The notes beneath the pieces are model-generated. The model saw only the letters and a list, made by a program, of their open reading frames with translations. It made no database searches and was not told where the DNA came from. A stretch of DNA of 64,000 nucleotides from assembly GCA_026874595.1 (NCBI GenBank), contig JAPPUL010000085.1, forward strand, positions 1 through 64,000, in the 5' to 3' direction. Positions within the stretch are counted from its first letter, which is position 1, and each line of letters begins with the position of its first letter. The DNA comes from Sipunculus nudus (lineage: Eukaryota > Annelida > Sipuncula > Golfingiida > Sipunculidae). Made by a program: the position numbers and the translations under genes. Positions 55,636 to 64,000 of the stretch are shown here, piece by piece.

Positions 55636-56955
55636 TTATAAGCTCGACTTTATAAGCTCATAGGTCTTTTTACTCCCATTTCTACGCTTTTTGAAAACAT
55701 CTTTTGCATTATTACCTATAATCTTTCTATAACCAGGGCATAGAACTAACTTACGGATGTTTTTATATATAAAAGATTTGACCCCCTCAAAAGATTTATC
55801 ACAAACTATTAATCCACGCTCTTTTTTCGATTCATTTACTATGTATTCTATACTTTCATAGTAGGGACCTACTAAAACTGCTTTTCCAAAGTGCATTGCC
55901 TCTAGTGGATTATGGCCGCCAAGCCCTTTTATTAGCGTGCCGCCAAGTATCACTATATCAGATAGCTTATAAAACGATACAAGTTCTCCCATTATATCAA
56001 CTACTAGTACTTTTAATAATATATCATAAAGAGAAACTCCTTTGTAACCACCTCTTATATATTCACTTAACAAGATAGTCTTAAAACCACGCTCTTTACT
56101 TGCTTTTACACATTTTAAAGCCTCCTTAATATCTCTTGGCGCAAGTATTAAAAACAATTTATCATTACGTTTTAAAAGCTTTGTAAAACTATCAAGCACT
56201 AATTCGTATTCTCCCCCATGCACGCTGCCAGCAACTATATATTTTTTCCCCAAAAACTCCTCTTGCTCCAAAAACCTTTTCTCAATACCACTTAATCTGC
56301 TATCTACTAATATGTCAAACTTTAGGTTATCTATAATATTTATCTTGCTCCCTAAAATGCCCAGTTCCATAAGCCCTTTATAATCTTTTTTAGTTTGTAC
56401 AAAAAGATGTTGATGACAATTAAATACTCGGCTAAACAAAATCTTTAATAGTTTGTAACGCCTTAGTACAGAATCGCTTATATGCCCATTTATCATGTAT
56501 GTCTTTATTTTTAAAAGCTTTGCCATAAGCAAAAAAAAGGGCCATACCTCAACTTCTGCAAAACATACTGCTTTTGGTTTTATCCGTTTAAGATATAGAT
56601 ACACAGGTATAGGATTATCGTATGGGAAATAGCTTACTTTGTCTTCTTTATATATACGTTTGGCAAGAACTAGCCCAGACTTTGTATTCGTTGTTATTAA
56701 AAGTCTAAAACCCTTTCGGGCAAGACTTGCAAAGTACTCCAAAGACGCAAGTTCTCCTGCTGATACTCCGTGTAGCCACAAGATATCCTTATCCTCATAA
56801 TCTGATTGCTTTTTTGACAAATCTTTTGACAAATCTTTAAATGGGAATATTTTCTTCTTATGTTCTTTCCATCCTGGAATATACAAGAACATAAGAAGTA
56901 TATAAAGACTTGATAAAACAAAATAAACTATTAGTAAAATAAAAAACATTCTCAC
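55636..56955 (-). CDS. waaA: 3-deoxy-D-manno-octulosonic acid (Kdo) transferase
   Basis: 439 residues. Adds Kdo to lipid IVA in LPS core synthesis. N-terminal membrane helix, then WLHGVSAGELASL with the catalytic Glu, EVEVWPFFLLMAK, GHISDSVLRRY, and the C-terminal GT-B half with GGHNPLEAMHFGKAV. Its 3' end is duplicated (unit gagcttataaagtc spans the stop). Confidence 0.95.
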   Translation of the reverse strand: MRMFFILLIVYFVLSSLYILLMFLYIPGWKEHKKKIFPFKDLSKDLSKKQSDYEDKDILWLHGVSAGELASLEYFASLARKGFRLLITTNTKSGLVLAKRIYKEDKVSYFPYDNPIPVYLYLKRIKPKAVCFAEVEVWPFFLLMAKLLKIKTYMINGHISDSVLRRYKLLKILFSRVFNCHQHLFVQTKKDYKGLMELGILGSKINIIDNLKFDILVDSRLSGIEKRFLEQEEFLGKKYIVAGSVHGGEYELVLDSFTKLLKRNDKLFLILAPRDIKEALKCVKASKERGFKTILLSEYIRGGYKGVSLYDILLKVLVVDIMGELVSFYKLSDIVILGGTLIKGLGGHNPLEAMHFGKAVLVGPYYESIEYIVNESKKERGLIVCDKSFEGVKSFIYKNIRKLVLCPGYRKIIGNNAKDVFKKRRNGSKKTYELIKSSL

Positions 56956-57073
56956 TATATCTTAAGCTATTTATTCATATATTATATTTATCTTTTATAT
57001 TTATCTTTAAAACTATAGTGTTTTTACTTCTTAGTATTTATTGTTTTATTTATTTGAAGCTAATTAGTGTATC

Positions 57074-57754
57074 GTGATTACTCTTAAAGACGTCTCTAAA
57101 ACATATAAGAAAGATAATTATAAAGTCCTTAATAAGATAAACTTTACTTGCAAGGATAAGGACTTTTTATGCATTACAGGTCCGTCTGGTTGTGGCAAAA
57201 CTACTTTGCTTAATATAATTACAGGACTTACAAAGCCTTCATCAGGTGATATTTTCTTTGATGACAGCAAAGTTAAAGGCTTTTTTGATTTTAAAAGCTC
57301 TTTGTTTCGAAGTCAAAATATTGGCTTTGTATTCCAAGATTTTAGACTTATACCCTATCATTCTGTTTTGGAAAATGTAATAATGCCTCTAAAGTTCTCT
57401 GATATCCCCCAAAAGGAACATAAAGACATTGCCTGCTCTCTTTTAAATGATATGAAGATCTTTGAAAAGCGTCATTATAAACCTAAAGAACTCTCCGGCG
57501 GACAACAACAACGAGTTGCTATTGCGCGCGCTATGGTCAAAAAACCCAAGGTGATACTCGCTGATGAGCCTACTGGTAATTTAGATGATCTTAATACCAA
57601 AAGCATTATTAATATTTTTATGAATATTAACTCAAATCTAAATACTGCTTTCATTATTGCAACACATGATAAATTATTTATGCAACAGGCCCAAAAAGTT
57701 TATAAACTTGAAAATTCGAAGCTTACTATCTCACCTCATAAGGAGCTTAATTAG
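57074..57754 (+). CDS. ABC transporter ATPase (LolD/MacB/FtsE type)
   Basis: 226 residues. Walker [11 protein letters not shown]-loop [10 protein letters not shown], signature LSGGQQQR, Walker [14 protein letters not shown]-loop ATHDK. This is the subfamily that powers lipoprotein release, MacB export or FtsEX. The start is GTG at 57074. Seven bases separate it from the permease gene. Confidence 0.93.
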   Translation: MITLKDVSKTYKKDNYKVLNKINFTCKDKDFLCITGPSGCGKTTLLNIITGLTKPSSGDIFFDDSKVKGFFDFKSSLFRSQNIGFVFQDFRLIPYHSVLENVIMPLKFSDIPQKEHKDIACSLLNDMKIFEKRHYKPKELSGGQQQRVAIARAMVKKPKVILADEPTGNLDDLNTKSIINIFMNINSNLNTAFIIATHDKLFMQQAQKVYKLENSKLTISPHKELN

Positions 57755-57760
57755 TACAGT

Positions 57761-59179
57761 ATGTTTAATAAATTTTTAAATCTTACCTCCATTCTCTTTA
57801 TCAATCTAAGTCGCAATTGGGGAAAAGAACTCTTTATTGGATTTGGGATAATACTTGCTTTAATTGTACTAATTACTGGAAACACCATTACAAAGGGCCT
57901 TAAAACTGTTTATGAGAAAAGCCTCTTCAGTAATATCCCGTTTAACGAAATTAAAATTGATGGCTCTGTTAAAACAGTTATTGAAGGAAACCTATTTAAT
58001 ATTCGCAAAGTACAACGAAAACGTACCGTACATAACATATCTCAACAATTCATCAACAAAATTAAGACTTGGGAAGAGGTTAAGAGTATTTATCCTATTA
58101 CTAAAGCTCTATTCCCTATCAGTGTATATGTCATTGCAAAGCCGCCTATAAGAAATAATGAAACCATCTTTATTCTAGAACCTCCGGTCGTAGGCATTCC
58201 TGAACCCATTGCTGATAAATATATTAAGCAATACTCAAGTAAAGACGCTCTTAAAGAATATAAAAATAACTTCCCAAATGGCTTTAAAAAGCATAATGGC
58301 TTTATTCCCGTTCTTATCCCGCGTTATATGCAAGACATCGGGACTAGTGTTATGCAGGCTAATACCTTCCCTGATATGAATTTGTCTATATTACAGAATT
58401 TCTTCAACCTTAACATTTTTTTCAATAAATCTACTTTCATCTCTTCTAAGCATAAAAACTCCAATATAAACAACTTGTCTGGCAAAATAGTTGGCTTTTC
58501 TGATCTGAACTTAACTGCTGGTATTGCTATCCCTCAGGACGAACTTGAAGCTATTAAAAAGACCGTCTTGTCAGATAACGAAAGTTCTGGCTTTGAGTCT
58601 TTAATTATACGTTTTAAAAAGGATTCTGATGTTAAAGCATTCACACAAAAAGTCAAGACTTTTGCTTTAAAGCATAATATCAAAATTGCTGAGTCGTCCC
58701 TAGTCTCAAAACTTTCTGAGTATATTCAAAGCTTTATTAAATATTTTGAATTAACTATATTTATAATCGGTGGGACTATTTTATTGGTGAGTGCTATATC
58801 TATATTTTATGCCTTCTCATACCTATTTATTCAACGCAATTTGGAATTTAGCCTTTACAGGTTCTTTGGCGCCACCAATACATATATTGCAATATTAACC
58901 GCACTTGAAGCACTAATTATTGGAATATTCTTTGCTGCTTTAGGTTTTACTGTAAGCTACCTTATTACAGATCTTTACATAATTCAGGATTCTCAAAGCA
59001 TTATGAACCTTTTACCTGATAATATAAAAACTTACATTTTTAACCAAGAACTTAAAGATATTTTTAAATTCCATCTAAACGATAATATAATATTTATTGT
59101 CATTGCTTGTCTTACGTCTATCTTAAGTGCTCTTAGTGTCGCTATCATAAACGCTATTAGAGGGAATAGCAAAAACTGA
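57761..59179 (+). CDS. ABC transporter permease, MacB/LolC-like
   Basis: 472 residues. First membrane helix at about 28-48, a large periplasmic domain, and three helices in the last 150 residues with the FtsX-type region LEFSLYRFFGATNTYIAILTA. This layout matches mechanotransmission permeases (MacB, LolC/E), and the size excludes FtsX. With the upstream ATPase it may release lipoproteins or export something. The loop is unusually long and poorly conserved. Confidence 0.85.
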   Translation: MFNKFLNLTSILFINLSRNWGKELFIGFGIILALIVLITGNTITKGLKTVYEKSLFSNIPFNEIKIDGSVKTVIEGNLFNIRKVQRKRTVHNISQQFINKIKTWEEVKSIYPITKALFPISVYVIAKPPIRNNETIFILEPPVVGIPEPIADKYIKQYSSKDALKEYKNNFPNGFKKHNGFIPVLIPRYMQDIGTSVMQANTFPDMNLSILQNFFNLNIFFNKSTFISSKHKNSNINNLSGKIVGFSDLNLTAGIAIPQDELEAIKKTVLSDNESSGFESLIIRFKKDSDVKAFTQKVKTFALKHNIKIAESSLVSKLSEYIQSFIKYFELTIFIIGGTILLVSAISIFYAFSYLFIQRNLEFSLYRFFGATNTYIAILTALEALIIGIFFAALGFTVSYLITDLYIIQDSQSIMNLLPDNIKTYIFNQELKDIFKFHLNDNIIFIVIACLTSILSALSVAIINAIRGNSKN

Positions 59180-59218
59180 TTTTTACATGCAAAGAAAGCT
59201 TATTTGCACTAAGTATTT

Positions 59219-60343
59219 TTAATAAAACGAACTTTTTATGTGTTCATATAATGATTTCGGTGTGGGGGATTCCTCCCCTCTTAGTTCTGCAAACTCCTTC
59301 AGAAGCTCTTTCTCCCGTTTGCTCATGTTTTTAGGTGTCTCTACTATTATCTTTACTAAAAAATCTCCCTTCCCATATCGATTTAAGTAAGGTATGCCAT
59401 GGCCTTTTAGTCGAAGTATCTTATTACTTTGGGTCCCCTCTGGCACCTTAAGTTTTATCTTCTTTTCATCAAGAGTTGGTACTAATATCTCACATCCTAA
59501 TGCTGCACTTACCATCGGTAACGATACTTCACAATATATGTCATTCCCTTCCCTTTTGAAAAACTCATGCTGCAATACATTAAGTACTATATATAAATCC
59601 CCAGAACTTCCATTATGTTTTCCAGGTTCGCCCTCCCCTGATATCTTTATCTTTGTTCCTGTTTCAACGCCTGCTGGAATCTTTATCGCTATCTTCTTAC
59701 GCCTTTTGACTACTCCTCGTCCTGTACATTCTCTACATGGATTATTTATTATTACCCCACTACCATTACAACTATGACATGTTGATGTGAAACTAAAAAA
59801 ACCTTGCGACCTTGACACCTGTCCCCGCCCCCCACATGTACTACAAGTTGTTGGACTTGTTCCCTTTCTTGCTCCACTTCCATTACATTCACGACATTTT
59901 TCGTCTTTCGGAATCTCAACCTCTGCTTCTTTCCCATATACCGCATCTTTGAATGTTATCTCTAAGTCAAAACGATAGTCTGCACCTCGCCTGCCTTGAT
60001 TCCCTCGACGTCTTGACCCTCCTCCAAAAAATCCTTCAAATAAATCTTCAAACCCTTCAAATATATCCCCAAATCCCCCTCCCCCAAATCCTCCAAATCC
60101 TCCCCCCTGACTTCCATCAAATGCCGTATGTCCAAATTGATCGTATTTTGTACGCTTTTGTTCATCTCCAAGTACCTCATACGCCTCCGTTGCCTCTTTG
60201 AACTTCTCTTCTGCTACCTTATCTCCTGCGTTCTTATCAGGATGATATTTTACCGCAAGCTTCCTATATGCTGACTTAATCTCGCTTTTACTTGCACTCC
60301 TCCCAACTCCAAGCACTTCGTAATAATCTCTTTTATTTGACAT
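59219..60343 (-). CDS. dnaJ: Chaperone DnaJ
   Basis: 374 residues. J domain with HPD, Gly/Phe-rich linker ([19 protein letters not shown]), four zinc motifs [24 protein letters not shown] and CRECTGRG, and the substrate-binding C-terminal domain. Third gene of the grpE-dnaK-dnaJ operon on this strand. Confidence 0.97.
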   Translation of the reverse strand: MSNKRDYYEVLGVGRSASKSEIKSAYRKLAVKYHPDKNAGDKVAEEKFKEATEAYEVLGDEQKRTKYDQFGHTAFDGSQGGGFGGFGGGGFGDIFEGFEDLFEGFFGGGSRRRGNQGRRGADYRFDLEITFKDAVYGKEAEVEIPKDEKCRECNGSGARKGTSPTTCSTCGGRGQVSRSQGFFSFTSTCHSCNGSGVIINNPCRECTGRGVVKRRKKIAIKIPAGVETGTKIKISGEGEPGKHNGSSGDLYIVLNVLQHEFFKREGNDIYCEVSLPMVSAALGCEILVPTLDEKKIKLKVPEGTQSNKILRLKGHGIPYLNRYGKGDFLVKIIVETPKNMSKREKELLKEFAELRGEESPTPKSLYEHIKSSFY

Positions 60344-60383
60344 ACTAGATCCCTTAAATCACTCTCCTTTTCATATATGAATA

Positions 60384-62336
60384 CTATTTTCTATCGCCTT
60401 CATCCACTACTTTATAATCTGCATCAACTACATCTTCTTCTTTTGACTCTTTTGCTTTATCAGAATCCGCTTGCCCATTATTATATCCCGTATTCACATT
60501 GCCCGTACCGCCACTTTGACTCTCTTGTTGCTTCTTTGCCGCTTCCTCGTAAAATATCTTTGATAGTGCATGAGAGGCTTCCGTTAGACTCTCTACCGCC
60601 TTGTTTATCTCGTCAATATTACCATTTTTTAAGGCCTCTTGCGTCTTTGCAATCTCTGCTTCAACCTTCTCCTTCTCAGCTCCCCCTACCTTATCTCCAT
60701 ACTCTTTCAATATGTTTTGTGTTTGATATATTAAATTGTCTGCCTTATTATAAAGCTCTGCTTTCTCTCGTTCCTTTTTATCCTCTTCTGCATGTGTTTG
60801 TGCATCCTGTACCATATTATTTATTTCTTCTTCTGTTAATCCGCTTGACGCCTCTATTCTTATACTCTGTTCCTTACCCGTTCCCAAATCCTTTGCCGAC
60901 ACATGAATTATTCCATTTGAATCTATATCAAATGTTACCTCTATTTGTGGTACCCCGCGTGGCGCCGGCGGTATGCCCAATAACTCAAAGTTTCCTATAA
61001 GTTTATTATGAGCTGCTATCTCTCGCTCACCCTGACACACCTTTACCGTCACTGCTTGTTGATTGTCTGCTGCTGTTGAAAACACTTGACTCTTTTTTGT
61101 TGGTATGGTTGTATTTCGCTCTATTAATGTCGTCATTACCCCTCCTAATGTCTCTATCCCTAGGGATAAGGGCGTTACGTCCAACAATAGTATATCTTTT
61201 ACATCCCCTGATAATACCCCCCCTTGTATCGCTGCTCCCATCGCTACTACTTCATCAGGATTAACTCCCTTATGAGGCTCCTTACCAAATATATCTTTTA
61301 CTAACCTCTGCACTAATGGTATCCGTGTTGAACCCCCAACTAGGATTACCTCATCTATCTCGCTTGCTGATAACCCCGCATCTTTTAAGGCCAACATACA
61401 AGAGTTTCGTGTCTTCTCTACCAACGGTCCTATCAATTGTTCAAACTTTGAGCGTGATAAACTCATATTTAAATGTTTTGGCCCTGCTTGATCTGCTGTT
61501 ATAAATGGTAAGTTTATATCTATTGTTTGGGCACCCGAAAGCTCCTTCTTAGCCTTTTCACCCTCTTCTTTAAGCCTTTGCAGTGCCATTGCATCTTGAC
61601 TCAAGTCGATACCTTGCTCTTTCTTAAAAGAATCTACCATCCAATCTATTAATACTTGATCAAAATCATCTCCTCCAAGATGAGTATCCCCATTTGTACT
61701 CTTTACCTCAAATACACCATCTCCAAGTTCTAATATCGTTATGTCAAATGTCCCTCCTCCCAAATCATACACTGCTATCTTCTCATTCTTTTTCTTATCA
61801 AGACCATAGGCTAATGCTGCTGCCGTTGGCTCATTCACTATACGCTTAACTTCAAGACCTGCTATGCGTCCTGCGTCTTTTGTTGCCTGCCTTTGAGCAT
61901 CATTAAAATATGCAGGTACTGTTATTACTGCTTCGCTTATTTTTGTGCCAAGATAATCTTCTGCCGTTTGTTTCATCTTCTGCAATATACGCGCTGATAT
62001 CTCAGGTGGCGAGAACTCTCCCTCTCGTACCTTTATTCTAACATCGTTATTACTACCTGCTGTAACCTTATAGCCCACCATCTTTATCTCTTCTGATACT
62101 TCGTCAAAACGTCTGCCCATAAAACGCTTTACTGACCTTATTGTGTTTTCAGGATTCGTTATCGCTTGATTCTTCGCCGATTGCCCAACCAGCCTCTCCC
62201 CTTTTTTCGTAAATGCCACCACTGAGGCTGTTGTGCGAAATCCTTCTGTATTAGCTATCACTACAGGATCTCTCCCTTCCATAACTGATACACACGAATT
62301 TGTTGTCCCCAAATCTATTCCTATTATTTTACCCAT
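60384..62336 (-). CDS. dnaK: Chaperone DnaK (Hsp70)
   Basis: 650 residues. N-terminal [44 protein letters not shown], then the peptide-binding domain and the acidic C-terminus ending [15 protein letters not shown]. Forty bases upstream of dnaJ. ATP-dependent folding chaperone; partners are DnaJ and GrpE. No CIRCE element is seen before grpE. Confidence 0.98.
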   Translation of the reverse strand: MGKIIGIDLGTTNSCVSVMEGRDPVVIANTEGFRTTASVVAFTKKGERLVGQSAKNQAITNPENTIRSVKRFMGRRFDEVSEEIKMVGYKVTAGSNNDVRIKVREGEFSPPEISARILQKMKQTAEDYLGTKISEAVITVPAYFNDAQRQATKDAGRIAGLEVKRIVNEPTAAALAYGLDKKKNEKIAVYDLGGGTFDITILELGDGVFEVKSTNGDTHLGGDDFDQVLIDWMVDSFKKEQGIDLSQDAMALQRLKEEGEKAKKELSGAQTIDINLPFITADQAGPKHLNMSLSRSKFEQLIGPLVEKTRNSCMLALKDAGLSASEIDEVILVGGSTRIPLVQRLVKDIFGKEPHKGVNPDEVVAMGAAIQGGVLSGDVKDILLLDVTPLSLGIETLGGVMTTLIERNTTIPTKKSQVFSTAADNQQAVTVKVCQGEREIAAHNKLIGNFELLGIPPAPRGVPQIEVTFDIDSNGIIHVSAKDLGTGKEQSIRIEASSGLTEEEINNMVQDAQTHAEEDKKEREKAELYNKADNLIYQTQNILKEYGDKVGGAEKEKVEAEIAKTQEALKNGNIDEINKAVESLTEASHALSKIFYEEAAKKQQESQSGGTGNVNTGYNNGQADSDKAKESKEEDVVDADYKVVDEGDRK

Positions 62337-62359
62337 TGCTTTAACTCCTTTTTATAATT

Positions 62360-63430
62360 TTACATAATCTCATTTTTTTTATTTACTGCTGAGAATACTT
62401 CTTTTAATGCACGTAACTTATTCGCATTGCCTACTATACTCTCCTTGATTATATACTCTCCTTCTCCTTTATCATATGAATCTATTATTATTTCTACGCT
62501 CTCTTTCTTCTCTTTCTTTAACTCATTCACTAGCTTACTAAAATCTCTATCATTTATTGCCTTCGGCACCTCAAGCCCTTCTACACTCTCAGCTTCAGCA
62601 ACACTCGCTTTGGCTATTACTACCTTAGAATGTCGCAGCATCTTACCTTTTAACATATAGCCTGCCTGCCATTCCTTAACTACTGTATCTGTTTTATACT
62701 CTACTCCTTTATCTCCATCCACAACCTGTATTGCTTCATGTAATAACGGATCAAACTCTTTGCCTTCTGCTTCTATACGCTCAACTCCATTTGATTCCAT
62801 AAACTTACTAAGTTGCTTCCCTATTAGTATAACTCCGTCATACAAGGCTTTATCATCTACATTTGATACATCCACATTCAATGCATTTGTTAAACTATCT
62901 GCTACCGGTAACAAATCTTCTAAAAGCTTTTTATTTGCAAGCACTCGATATTCTACACGCTCACGCTCTGTACGCTTTTTGTAATTTTCAAACTCTGCCT
63001 GCTTTCGCCTTAGCATATCCTCTTGATCGCGTATCTGCTTTTCTAGCCTCTCTACCTTCTCCTTATTACTTTTTAGTAAGTTCTCAAGCTTTGAAAGGGC
63101 AACTCCTGTACTGCTCTCACCTCCTAAATCTCCTTTTCGCTCCTTTCTAACAGCTTTCTTCCCCTTATTCGTTATTTCTACCTCTACATTAGAATCTCCC
63201 CCAGCAGACTCCATTTCCTCAGCCCCTCCTCCTTCGCCAAATCTTTTTATAACCTCTTCTAGATTACTTTTTTCCACTGTGCTTATTCCCTCTTTTAAGG
63301 TATATTTTCCATTTTTGTTTATATATAATTTCTCTATAAATTCCTTCTTCTTAATCTCACCCGCTTGCTCAAGCCGATTCAATATTTTTTCAAACTCTTT
63401 TGTACTTTTTGGACTTAGTATATTATTCAT
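62360..63430 (-). CDS. grpE: Nucleotide exchange factor GrpE, enlarged
   Basis: 356 residues, against about 190-210 for most GrpE. The core (about residues 110-275) has a long coiled coil, EFENYKKRTERER, KEFDPLLHEAI and GYMLKGKMLRHSKVVIAK. Before it lie 110 or so residues with a short helical module of the type EFEKILNRLEQAGEIKKKEF, and after it 75 residues with Lys/Glu-rich helices. The extra ends are not found in the usual family; their role is unknown. It is first in the operon; 23 bases separate it from dnaK. Confidence 0.9.
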   Translation of the reverse strand: MNNILSPKSTKEFEKILNRLEQAGEIKKKEFIEKLYINKNGKYTLKEGISTVEKSNLEEVIKRFGEGGGAEEMESAGGDSNVEVEITNKGKKAVRKERKGDLGGESSTGVALSKLENLLKSNKEKVERLEKQIRDQEDMLRRKQAEFENYKKRTERERVEYRVLANKKLLEDLLPVADSLTNALNVDVSNVDDKALYDGVILIGKQLSKFMESNGVERIEAEGKEFDPLLHEAIQVVDGDKGVEYKTDTVVKEWQAGYMLKGKMLRHSKVVIAKASVAEAESVEGLEVPKAINDRDFSKLVNELKKEKKESVEIIIDSYDKGEGEYIIKESIVGNANKLRALKEVFSAVNKKNEIM

Positions 63431-63673
63431 AATTTCCTCTAGAAATTAATCTATTAAAGCCTTTATTTTCTTTATATAAATTAAAAACCAATAGAAAGCC
63501 TCTTTTTCTCCATGCCATTAAGTTTCTTAACTGTTTTTCACTATGTTTTTATGCGTTATACTCTTTGCATATACAGCTTTGTGGGACTAGTCTAAGCGTT
63601 TTATTAGGATAGATAATAAGATTTTTTTACTTTGTCAACAATATCGCTTACCTTTTATTTCTTAATTTAAGAC
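63431..63673. other. Promoter region of grpE-dnaK-dnaJ
   Basis: About 240 bases between the murG terminator and grpE. It is AT-rich and holds no gene. I looked for a CIRCE inverted repeat (TTAGCACTC and its partner) and found none, and no clear heat-shock sigma site. Confidence 0.3.
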
Positions 63674-63715
63674 AAAAAAAACCGACTTTATAACAAAATA
63701 GCAGTTTATAAAGGT
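63674..63715 (-). terminator. Terminator of murG
   Basis: On the minus strand ACC-TTTATAA pairs with TTATAAA...GGT around an inner loop, then eight T follow. It stands 14 bases after the murG stop. Confidence 0.6.
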
Positions 63716-63728
63716 AATTAGAATCCGC

Positions 63729-64000
63729 TCATATTGATAGTATAACTTGCTTTATTCTCTCATTTGCACCCATTTCACACCGATTTATACCAATTGTCTT
63801 ATTTCTTCCTCTTTCTAACATCATAAGTATTTCATCCCTAAGCAAACCCTTTGTTAAATCCTTTTCCTCAATTATCTTTGCAAGGCCCTCCTCTTCCAAG
63901 TATTTTGCGTTATGATATTGTTCGTTTCCTACTGCTATTGCAAGAGGTATTAAAATTGATGGTATATTAAAGGCTTTAGCCTCATGTACTGTCCCTGCTC
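63729..64000 (-). CDS. murG: UDP-N-acetylglucosamine transferase MurG, 3' part (runs off window)
   Basis: The last 90 residues are visible, opening with AGTVHEAKAFNIPSILIPLA, then GNEQYHNAKYLEEEGLAKII. This is the sugar-nucleotide-binding C-terminal half of MurG, which makes lipid II; the usual form is AGTIAEL...P-ILIP...NHQ-NA. The His-Glu where most have Ala-Glu-Leu is a small change. The start lies beyond the right edge. Confidence 0.75.
   Translation of the reverse strand, partial: AGTVHEAKAFNIPSILIPLAIAVGNEQYHNAKYLEEEGLAKIIEEKDLTKGLLRDEILMMLERGRNKTIGINRCEMGANERIKQVILSI

Noticed and set aside
60377-61000. 207-residue plus-strand frame opposite dnaK
   Set aside because: It is an antisense shadow of dnaK, very rich in Leu, Pro and His, without a homologue.
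63431-63673. CIRCE element for HrcA control
   Set aside because: No TTAGCACTC inverted repeat is present before grpE.
1-64000. Insertion sequences or prophage
   Set aside because: No transposase, integrase or phage structural gene is visible in any frame; the repeats seen are local duplications.

Overview
The window is AT-rich DNA from a diderm (Gram-negative) bacterium. It carries lipid A and Kdo genes (lpxA, waaA), lspA with many lipobox-bearing lipoproteins, TRAP transport, and ordinary SD-led genes. I could not fix the lineage from sequence alone. The minus-strand order priA-def-fmt-PASTA protein-rpe and the grpE-dnaK-dnaJ order remind me of Spirochaetota, but this is a weak inference. 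None of the three tRNA genes encodes its CCA end. Some genes seem to use TTG or GTG starts, and two have no canonical start at all.

Layout. 1-5 kb: 5' part of a prp-like gene, tRNA-Leu(CAA), an aldo/keto reductase, small exported or unknown proteins, DoxX and a cyclophilin. 5.2-14.1 kb: a compact operon dctP-dctQ-dctM-mdcA-C-D-E-G-B-H, that is, a TRAP uptake system joined to a complete biotin-independent malonate decarboxylase with its prosthetic-group genes. Malonate would be imported, loaded on the MdcC carrier and decarboxylated to acetyl units. 14.1-24.7 kb: M23/LysM peptidase, ahcY, an alpha-oxoamine synthase resembling serine palmitoyltransferase, a split lipoprotein gene, a DHH phosphoesterase, yraN, membrane proteins and UDP-glucose dehydrogenase. 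24.8-30.7 kb: rpe, PASTA protein, fmt, def, priA and phhB on the minus strand. 30.8-40.6 kb: a tandem array of ten related kelch-repeat lipoprotein units. 41-50.6 kb: lpxA, a ferritin-like gene, mtnP, lspA, Smr and HEAT proteins, prfB with a programmed frameshift, rpiB and aroE. 50.6-64 kb: elongator and initiator tRNA-Met, ychF, pyrD, TPR protein, waaA, an ABC pair, dnaJ, dnaK, grpE and the 3' part of murG.

The most unusual region is the kelch array. Four intact units (about 33.9-38.7 kb) encode lipoproteins with exactly six kelch blades. They share upstream boxes and most units are followed by the same terminator-like hairpin. Other units carry one, two, three, five or more blades and are broken at places typical of slippage: an extra TA in a TA tract, and a seventh G in a G tract beside a 301-bp tandem duplication. 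This looks like a surface-protein family that changes by slippage and recombination. A second theme is short tandem duplications that span stop codons (dctQ, mdcC, mdcH, rpiB, aroE, waaA, a kelch gene, and a spaced form at lpxA). They range from about 12 to 271 bp.
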